NCBI RefSeq assembly: GCF_001983105.1
Contig: NZ_MOMC01000040.1
Span: 54,587-66,004 of the forward strand
Length of the DNA: 11,418 bases
Direction: 5' to 3'
Source of the DNA: Pseudofrankia asymbiotica
GTDB taxonomy: Bacteria > Actinomycetota > Actinomycetes > Frankiales > Frankiaceae
The notes under the pieces were generated by a model that saw nothing but the letters and a program-made list of their open reading frames with translations, did no database searches and was not told the origin of the DNA. Every line of letters begins with the position of its first letter. Position 1 is the first letter of the stretch. A program made the position numbers and the translations under genes. This document shows positions 7,238 through 11,418 of this stretch, in pieces.

Positions 7238-7286
7238 TCAGACGCGGCCGAGTTGGACCGTGCGGGCCAGGTCCGCCGCGCCCACG
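7238..7286 (-). pseudogene. Diverged second copy of the glucokinase C-terminal codons
   Basis: Bases 7243-7286 match 7337-7380, the end of the ROK gene, at 40 of 44 positions with a constant 94-bp offset. Read on the minus strand they encode V-G-A-A-D-L-A-R-T-V-Q-L-G-R-V and stop at TGA 7240-7238. The functional gene ends V-G-A-A-D-L-A-R-T-I-K-L-G-R-A and TAG. The changes are one silent codon and three mild substitutions, as if both copies once coded. No start or remainder of a gene accompanies the copy, so it is a remnant. Confidence 0.8.
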
Positions 7287-7292
7287 CTGTGT

Positions 7293-7323
7293 TGCCCGGG
7301 GGACACCCCCGTACCCCCGGGCA
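7293..7323. terminator. Strong hairpin between convergent pimB-like and glucokinase genes
   Basis: TGCCCGGGGG at 7293-7302 and CCCCCGGGCA at 7314-7323 form a perfect 10-bp stem with an 11-nt loop. It lies 8 bp beyond the end of the minus-strand operon, and the plus-strand gene ends 82 bp before it. No T-run follows on either strand. It separates the two copies of the glucokinase tail. Confidence 0.75.
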
Positions 7324-7331
7324 GGCGTCCT

Positions 7332-8444
7332 CTAGGCGCGGCCGAGCTTGATCGTACGGGCCAGGTCCGCCGCGCCCACGAAGCCGGCGTCGGGGCCCAG
7401 GTGGGCCAGGACGATCTCCGCTTCGGGGCGGTGACCGCGGCCGGGGAGGGCGGCGCGGAACTGGGCCCTGGCCGGGCCGAGCAGGAGCTCACCGGCGTCG
7501 GAGACGCCTCCGCCGATGACGAACCTCGCCGGGTCGAGCACGGCGGTGAGGCTGGCCAGGCCCTGGCCGAGCCAGTAGCCGACCTCCTCGAAGCACTTGA
7601 CGGCCGCCGGGTCGCCCTCGCGGGCGGCGGTCGTGACGTCCGGGCCGGTCAGCCGCTCCAGGTCGCCGCCGGCGAGCTCGAGCAGCCGCCGGCCGGCCGC
7701 CGACGAGCCACCGACGATCTCCCGGGCGTGGCGGACCAGCGCCCGGCCGCTCGCGTACTGCTCCCAGCAGCCCTGGCCGCCGCAGCCACACGGCAGCCCG
7801 GCCGGTACCACCTGCATGTGGCCGAACTCGGCGCCGACGCCGAACGCGCCGTGGCGCACCTTCCCGTCGAGCACCAGCCCGCTGCCGATCCCGGTGCCCA
7901 CCGTGACGCAGACCAGCTCGGAGCAGCCGCGCCCCGCGCCGAAGCGGTACTCCGCCCACGCCATCGTGTTCGCGTCGTTGTCGACGATCACCGGGCGGCC
8001 GAGCCGGTCGGAGATGATGTCCCGCAGCGGCTCGTCGCGCCAGGCGAGGTTCGGCGCGAACATCACCCGCGCCCCGTCGCGGTCGAGCCAGCCGGCGGCG
8101 CCGATGCCGATCGGCGCCTCCAGGCCGACGGCGTGGCGGGCGAGCAGCTCGCCGACGACCTCGGCGATCGTGTCCGCCACCAGCGCCGGCTCGTGCCCCG
8201 GCGTCGGGCGGCGCACCGAGCCGACGATCCGGCCGTGCTCGTCGACGACGCCCGCGGCCACCTTGGTCCCGCCGACGTCGACCCCGATCGCCGGGCCCCG
8301 CGCGCCGCCGGCCGGCGCGGGTGGTGGGGGTGGCGCTCCCGGCTCGGCGCCGGGCATGCCGGACGTGCGCGAGGCGGGAGGCGCATAGGGCGCGCCGGAC
8401 GAGACGGATGTGCCGGATGTGCCGGTCGCGTGCGTGCTACTCAC
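7332..8444 (-). CDS. glkA: ROK-family glucokinase
   Basis: A 370-residue sugar kinase that phosphorylates glucose with ATP in the cytosol. The phosphate loop D-V-G-G-T-K is at 56-61. D-N-D-A-N (155-159) carries the catalytic Asp157. T-V-G-T-G-I-G-S-G is at 181-189. Zinc-site residues are His209 in E-F-G-H-M and Cys219, Cys221 and Cys226 in C-G-C-G-G-Q-G-C-W-E. GTG 8444 is chosen: it overlaps the stop of the upstream gene by 8 bp and has AGAGGA at 8454-8459 with 9-nt spacing. An ATG at 8357 would give a 341-residue form closer to the usual length but has no ribosome-binding site. With the GTG start, the first 50 residues are a Ser/Thr/Gly then Pro-rich extension. In Streptomyces the glkA product is also needed for glucose repression. 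Last gene of the operon. Confidence 0.9.
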   Translation of the reverse strand: MSSTHATGTSGTSVSSGAPYAPPASRTSGMPGAEPGAPPPPPAPAGGARGPAIGVDVGGTKVAAGVVDEHGRIVGSVRRPTPGHEPALVADTIAEVVGELLARHAVGLEAPIGIGAAGWLDRDGARVMFAPNLAWRDEPLRDIISDRLGRPVIVDNDANTMAWAEYRFGAGRGCSELVCVTVGTGIGSGLVLDGKVRHGAFGVGAEFGHMQVVPAGLPCGCGGQGCWEQYASGRALVRHAREIVGGSSAAGRRLLELAGGDLERLTGPDVTTAAREGDPAAVKCFEEVGYWLGQGLASLTAVLDPARFVIGGGVSDAGELLLGPARAQFRAALPGRGHRPEAEIVLAHLGPDAGFVGAADLARTIKLGRA

Positions 8445-9186
8445 CGATGTCGATCCTCTGTACCCGGCCGCGGGCCGGCCGGGTCTGCTGCGTCGCGGTC
8501 TGTCGTGGAGAAGCCTGCCAGGCCGGCGGGTCGTCGTGCTCGTCACCCGTGCCCTGGCCGGGGACGCCCGCGGGCGGCCAGGCGGCGCGGGCCGCGGCGG
8601 CGAGTGAGCTCGCCGCCGCCAGCAGGTGTCCGAGAACCTCGGCGTGGCTGCCGGCGACGCTGGCGAGCAGCCTGCACAACGGGCAGCCGGTGCACAACGT
8701 CTCGCCGGGTCCCACCACCCAGGGCGGGCCGTGGCGTGGCCCTGGGCCCGGCGTGGAGCCAGGCCTGAAGCCTTCGCCGTGCTCCCCGTGCTCCCCGTGC
8801 TCCCCGTGCTCCCCGTGCTCGCCGTGCTCGCCGTGCTCCTGGTCGAACTGGTCGTCCTGGGCGTCACCGGCGGGCGGGTACGCGCCGGTCGGGTCCTGCC
8901 GGGCGCCCCCCAGGTCCTCCGGCCCGGAGAGGCCCCAGGCGTCCTCGGCCGGCCCGGGCCAGTCGGCGGTGGCCTCCCGCGCGTCCTGGTCGTCGGCGGC
9001 GCCGGCCCGCGCGGAGGCCGGCGGGGTTCCGTGCGCCGTCAGCCATTCGCGGACCGCGGCGGTGAACAGCGCCGCTTCCTGCGCGAGCGTGCCGGGCTCC
9101 GGTTGGACCCGTGGCGGGGTTCCCGCCGGATCGGCGGAGCCGTTCGGGGAGGTCTGCTGGGCGTCGCGCTGGGAGCTCTGGGTCAC
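8437..9186 (-). CDS. Acidic, low-complexity protein with a CxxCxxC motif
   Basis: A 249-residue protein of unknown function. GTG 9186 overlaps the stop of the ATPase gene by 4 bp; GTG 9198 is an alternative. A short helix-like segment, E-A-A-L-F-T-A-A-V-R-E-W-L, lies at about 37-49. A long Asp/Gln/Pro-rich disordered stretch follows, then seven EHG tripeptides. The C-terminal part holds C-T-G-C-P-L-C-R-L-L-A-S-V followed by an Ala/Leu helix (H-A-E-V-L-G-H-L-L-A-A-A). The cysteine motif with its helix resembles small proteins I recall at this position next to glkA in other actinobacteria, and is the likely functional core. It may bind a metal. The His-rich tripeptide run could also bind metal. 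Gene order and overlaps imply co-translation with its neighbours. Confidence 0.75.
   Translation of the reverse strand: MTQSSQRDAQQTSPNGSADPAGTPPRVQPEPGTLAQEAALFTAAVREWLTAHGTPPASARAGAADDQDAREATADWPGPAEDAWGLSGPEDLGGARQDPTGAYPPAGDAQDDQFDQEHGEHGEHGEHGEHGEHGEHGEGFRPGSTPGPGPRHGPPWVVGPGETLCTGCPLCRLLASVAGSHAEVLGHLLAAASSLAAAARAAWPPAGVPGQGTGDEHDDPPAWQASPRQTATQQTRPARGRVQRIDIGE
8773..8838 (-). repeat. 9-bp minisatellite coding seven EHG tripeptides
   Basis: The plus strand carries seven tandem 9-bp units, four reading CTCCCCGTG, two CTCGCCGTG and an outer TTCGCCGTG, ending in a CTC at 8838. On the minus strand they encode Glu-His-Gly repeats. The unit length of 9 keeps the frame whatever the copy number, so slippage would lengthen or shorten the protein without breaking it. 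Confidence 0.9.
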
Positions 9187-10397
9187 GCCCGCACCCACTG
9201 GTCCGGGTCGGGCACGAACGAGACGACCAGCCGGTTGTCGCGCAGCCAGGCGGCGCGGACGTCGCAGCGGCGCAGCGCGGCGGGCAGCGGGAGCAGCCGC
9301 CGGTGCGGGCCGACGGTCACCACCAGCTCGTCGCCGAGCCGGGCGAGGTCGACCTCGCCGCGGTCGGCGAACGGCACGCCGAACGACAGCGAATAGCCCT
9401 CCTCGGTCCGCTCCACCAGCGGCGCCTCGCTGTCCGCGCCCGCCCTGGCGCCGAGCACGCCCGCCGGGTCGAGCGACCCGTAGGCGGCCGCGCCGAACGC
9501 GGCCAGCTCCTCCAGCCCCACCGGCTCGCCGCCCCGGTAGGCGGCACGCAGCACGGGAAGCGGCGCGAACGCGGCCTCGATCTCGCCGAGCTGCTCGCGG
9601 TGCGACGCCGCCCAGCCGGCCCGCCAGACGTCACCGCCGCTCGGGCCGATCACCCGGTTCGCCACCAGCGCGTCCACCGGCAGGCCGTGCAGCGAGAGCG
9701 CGGTGAACACCCGCCGGGTGACCGCCACCGAGGCCGTCTCGGGGGTGAGCACGAGCCGCACGCTGGTGCGCGCCGGGTCGGTGAGCACCTCGCGCAGTTC
9801 GGCCGCGGTCGCGCGCAGCCGGGTCAGCACGTCGTAGACGGGCTCGGCCAGGTGGCCGACCCGGGCGGCCAGCCGCGCGGAGCGGGCCAGCGACGGGCGA
9901 ACCCAGCGCACGAAGCGCCCGTCCGGGGGCAGCAGCCGGCGGCAGTACCAGGACAGCGTCTCCGGGAACGCCAGGAGCCGCAGCGCGTCGGCCGCCGGGC
10001 CCGCGTCGACGACGACGAGGTCGTAGCGGCCGGAGGTGAGCTGGTCGCGCAGCTCCAGCAGGGCCAGCGTCTCGCCGACGCCGGTGAGCCCGGCCAGCTC
10101 CTCGGTCTCGATCGGGTCGAGGTCGGCGTGCGTCCACGCGGCGTCCAGCAGCGGCCGGACGGCGTCCAGCCGCCGCTCGAACGAGTCCTGCAGGTCGACC
10201 TGCTGACCGAACAGCCCGGGTTCGAGCTCGACCGGCTCGCCGGCCACCGGGTGGTCGAGCGTGGCCCCGAGCTCCCCGACCGGGTTGAACGAGACCAGGA
10301 GCGTCCGGTGGCCGCGCTGGGCGGCGAGCGTCGCGCTCGCCGCGGCTACCGTCGTCGTCCCGCCGCCGCCCTTACCGGTGAACAGCACACACCGCAC
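9183..10397 (-). CDS. ArsA/Get3-family ATPase with degenerate catalytic motifs
   Basis: A 404-residue protein. The N-terminal SIMIBI-type ATPase domain is followed by a C-terminal small-heat-shock-like (ArsA_HSP20) domain at about 330-400, including Y-S-L-S-F-G-V-P-F and L-V-V-T-V-G. The P-loop reads G-K-G-G-G-G-T-T-T (8-16): the signature Lys9 is kept, but the second, phosphate-binding Lys of GKGGVGKTT is Thr14. Switch I reads S-F-N-P (36-39) where the family has S-T-D-P. Switch II starts D-A-G-P (131-134), then A-A-D-A-L-R-L-L in place of T-G-x-T-L-R-L-L. Family members bind tail-anchored proteins or arsenite; here nucleotide binding without efficient hydrolysis is inferred. GTG 10397 has GAGG at 10403-10406, overlapping the stop of the SRPBCC gene 7 bp upstream. 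Confidence 0.85.
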   Translation of the reverse strand: MRCVLFTGKGGGGTTTVAAASATLAAQRGHRTLLVSFNPVGELGATLDHPVAGEPVELEPGLFGQQVDLQDSFERRLDAVRPLLDAAWTHADLDPIETEELAGLTGVGETLALLELRDQLTSGRYDLVVVDAGPAADALRLLAFPETLSWYCRRLLPPDGRFVRWVRPSLARSARLAARVGHLAEPVYDVLTRLRATAAELREVLTDPARTSVRLVLTPETASVAVTRRVFTALSLHGLPVDALVANRVIGPSGGDVWRAGWAASHREQLGEIEAAFAPLPVLRAAYRGGEPVGLEELAAFGAAAYGSLDPAGVLGARAGADSEAPLVERTEEGYSLSFGVPFADRGEVDLARLGDELVVTVGPHRRLLPLPAALRRCDVRAAWLRDNRLVVSFVPDPDQWVRA

Positions 10398-10404
10398 ACG
10401 AGCC

Positions 10405-10905
10405 TCAGCTCTCGACGTTCTTCTCGAGGTCCGAGAACTTCTCGGGGTACGCGCCGGCGCCGAGGGCCGGCGAGGCCTCCACGTGCCGCTTGAGATCCTT
10501 GAGGGCGGCGTCGACGATGCCGCCCTGGATCTTGCGGCGCAGCAGGCCCGGAATCTTGATCTTCAGCTCGACGGTGAGGTCGTAGGTCACCTCGGTCCGG
10601 CTCTCGCCGAGGTCCTGCAGCGTGTAGCTGCCGTCCTGGGCGGACATCGCCTGGCCCTCGATGAGCGTCCAGGTGACTTTCTCGTCGCCGAACCAGCTGT
10701 ACTCGGTGACGAACTCGTCCTTGGCGATGCCGGCGTTCACCCGGAAACGGGCCCGGCTCGGCCGGCCCTCCGGGCCGACCTCCAGAACCTCGGTCTGCTC
10801 CATCTGGCCGACCCACGTCGGGTAGTTCGCGATGTCGGCGATGGTGGCCATCACGGTCGCGGGCTTGGCGTTGATGACGATCGAGGCGCGTGCGTGATCG
10901 GCCAT
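10405..10905 (-). CDS. SRPBCC (START-like/polyketide cyclase-type) protein
   Basis: A 166-residue protein with the START/Bet v1-like helix-grip layout: M-A-D-H-A-R-A-S-I-V-I-N-A first strand, helix A-T-V-M-A-T-I-A-D-I-A-N-Y-P-T-W (about 18-33), then a run of beta strands with E-Y-S-W-F-G, V-T-W-T-L-I-E-G and T-E-V-T-Y-D-L-T-V-E-L-K-I-K-I-P-G-L, and a long C-terminal helix (I-V-D-A-A-L-K-D-L-K-R-H-V-E). The fold encloses a hydrophobic pocket that binds lipids or other apolar ligands; none can be specified. It resembles the mycobacterial TB16.3 (Rv2185c) type, from memory. ATG 10905 is chosen because GGAGGT at 10916-10921 lies 10 nt upstream; the longer frame to 10971 would run through a hairpin. 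First gene of the four-gene operon. Confidence 0.88.
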   Translation of the reverse strand: MADHARASIVINAKPATVMATIADIANYPTWVGQMEQTEVLEVGPEGRPSRARFRVNAGIAKDEFVTEYSWFGDEKVTWTLIEGQAMSAQDGSYTLQDLGESRTEVTYDLTVELKIKIPGLLRRKIQGGIVDAALKDLKRHVEASPALGAGAYPEKFSDLEKNVES

Positions 10906-10915
10906 CGCTGTTAGT

Positions 10916-10952
10916 ACCTCCAGATCCGCCTGGGGCTGACCCGGCCCCAGGC
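10916..10952 (-). promoter_or_regulatory. Ribosome-binding site with adjoining leader hairpin of the SRPBCC gene
   Basis: On the minus strand GGAGGT (10921-10916) is 10 nt from the ATG. Six bases upstream of it is a perfect 9-bp stem, GCCTGGGGC (10928-10936 on the plus strand) with GCCCCAGGC (10944-10952), and a 7-nt loop. If the mRNA starts further upstream, this hairpin sits directly before the ribosome-binding site and could affect initiation. It could also end a plus-strand transcript. Confidence 0.55.
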
Positions 10953-10991
10953 AACGACGTCCCCAACGCATCGGCCAGGGTCACCTTGGCC

Positions 10992-11131
10992 GCGATCGAT
11001 TGAATGATCGCACCCATTCTGTGGTGTTCCCTGGGGAGGCCGCCTCACATGCGACGAAACGCATGATCGCATGTATGGCTGCCAGCCCCTTAGCGGGCCT
11101 CCTGGCGTGCGACGCGAGCATGGTCGCACGT
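10992..11131. repeat. Three related palindromes at 57-59 bp spacing
   Basis: Element 1 (10992-11011): GCGATC, 8 nt, GATCGC. Element 2 (11047-11074): ACATGCGA, 12 nt, TCGCATGT. Element 3 (11106-11130): CGTGCGAC, 9 nt, GTCGCACG. All share a right arm of ATGATCGCA or ATGGTCGCA at 11004, 11063 and 11120, and a left arm of GCGA. Elements 2 and 3 also align through their centres with one gap. A fourth GCGA at 11167 and a TGCGAC at 11228 continue the rhythm loosely, without a palindrome. Confidence 0.65.
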
Positions 11132-11304
11132 CTTTCGGCTGGCCTCTGGATGCCTCCGGAGCAGGGGCGAGATGAATCCGGCCCACGCCTCCCTCGGCTG
11201 GTGGCGGCCGCTCCGCGCCGGGGCGGGTGCGACCGTCACCGATCGATCGACGAGGCTACCCGACCGGCATCGGGGCCTCGCCGGCCGACCCGTCACTCCA
11301 ACCG

Positions 11305-11323
11305 CCGGCTGACCATCAGCCGG
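11305..11323. repeat. 19-bp perfect inverted repeat
   Basis: CCGGCTGA at 11305-11312 and TCAGCCGG at 11316-11323 are perfect complements around a 3-nt centre. It is unrelated in sequence to the array at 10992-11131. It could be an operator or a tight hairpin; nothing downstream of it in the window identifies a target gene. Confidence 0.55.
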
Positions 11324-11418
11324 AAGCCGCCTGGCCGCCTCGCCGGCCGGGCGGCACTGTGCCTCCTCTGGCTTACCGCCGTACCCCTCAACTGGCCGCC
11401 GGAGATGTGCGGGAGAAG

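Larger units (their letters stand above)
10906..11418. other. Upstream region of the SRPBCC operon, no convincing gene
   Basis: The 513 bp to the window edge contain only short open frames without recognisable protein features. They hold the leader hairpin, the array of three palindromes, an imperfect inverted repeat at about 10973-10991 and the palindrome at 11305-11323. An operon promoter reading to the left must lie here, but no clear -35/-10 pair stands out. Confidence 0.6.

Noticed and set aside
7260..8768. Plus-strand open frame of 502 codons
   Set aside because: It is antisense to the glucokinase gene, which has clear ROK motifs on the other strand.
8445..8867. Upstream extension of the glucokinase frame including Ser-Thr-Gly repeats
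   Set aside because: The frame is merely open here; the repeats are the EHG minisatellite read out of frame, and GTG 8444 has a proper ribosome-binding site.
9111..10493. Plus-strand open frame of 460 codons
   Set aside because: It is antisense to the ArsA-like gene and shows only a repetitive Arg/Gly/Ala/Gln-rich composition.
10906..10971. Longer start of the SRPBCC protein
   Set aside because: It would translate through the 9-bp hairpin and the GGAGGT site, and the added residues do not fit the fold.
10992..11131. CRISPR array, because of about 25-bp palindromic repeats with about 33-bp gaps
   Set aside because: The repeats differ from each other at several positions and in length, there are only three, and no cas gene is present.
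10911..11296. Two minus-strand open frames (10911-11186 and 11090-11296)
   Set aside because: They are short, overlap each other and the palindrome array, and contain no recognisable domain or ribosome-binding site.

Overview
The window is very GC-rich DNA with strong G/C bias at third codon positions, GTG as well as ATG starts, Gly/Ala/Pro/Arg-rich proteins and tightly overlapping genes. This is typical of a filamentous or related high-GC actinobacterium. From memory, the order of the PimB'-type mannosyltransferase, ROK glucokinase, ArsA-like ATPase and SRPBCC genes resembles the glkA neighbourhood of Streptomyces and the Rv2183c-Rv2188c region of Mycobacterium. A Frankia-like source is a guess; the sequence alone does not fix the genus.

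Left part (1-2700). A short non-coding segment with a tandem 28-bp repeat and a plausible promoter precedes a DUF3592-like membrane protein (266-1309, +). A VOC-fold protein (1370-1783, -) follows, divergent from a HIT-family hydrolase (1903-2298, +). The HIT gene ends at a GC hairpin and converges on a small four-cysteine protein (2353-2700, -).

Middle (2784-7331). A coiled-coil protein with a C-terminal NYN/YacP-like nuclease domain (2784-4094, -) is divergent from a type II membrane protein (4522-5802, +) with a Tyr/Gln/Pro/Gly repeat tail and an outer DUF4352-like domain. The 427-bp gap between them carries direct and inverted repeats. A GT4 mannosyltransferase of the PimB' type (6080-7210, +) follows. 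It converges on the next operon at a strong hairpin (7293-7323), beside which lies a diverged second copy of the last codons of the glucokinase gene.

Right part (7332-10905, all -). Transcribed right to left, four genes form one compact operon: SRPBCC protein, 7-bp gap, ArsA/Get3-like ATPase, 4-bp overlap, acidic protein with a CxxCxxC motif and an EHG minisatellite, 8-bp overlap, ROK glucokinase. The ATPase has lost two residues normally needed for hydrolysis. The 513 bp upstream (10906-11418) hold no convincing gene. They carry a hairpin next to the SRPBCC ribosome-binding site, three related palindromes spaced 57-59 bp, and one further perfect palindrome.

Working together: PimB' and the DUF4352 protein point to the cell envelope, and the SRPBCC/ArsA pair suggests handling of a lipid or membrane protein. 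The glucokinase links the operon to sugar supply and carbon control. This functional link is inferred from gene order. The best leads are the palindrome array, the naturally degenerate ATPase in a coupled operon, and the duplicated glucokinase tail.
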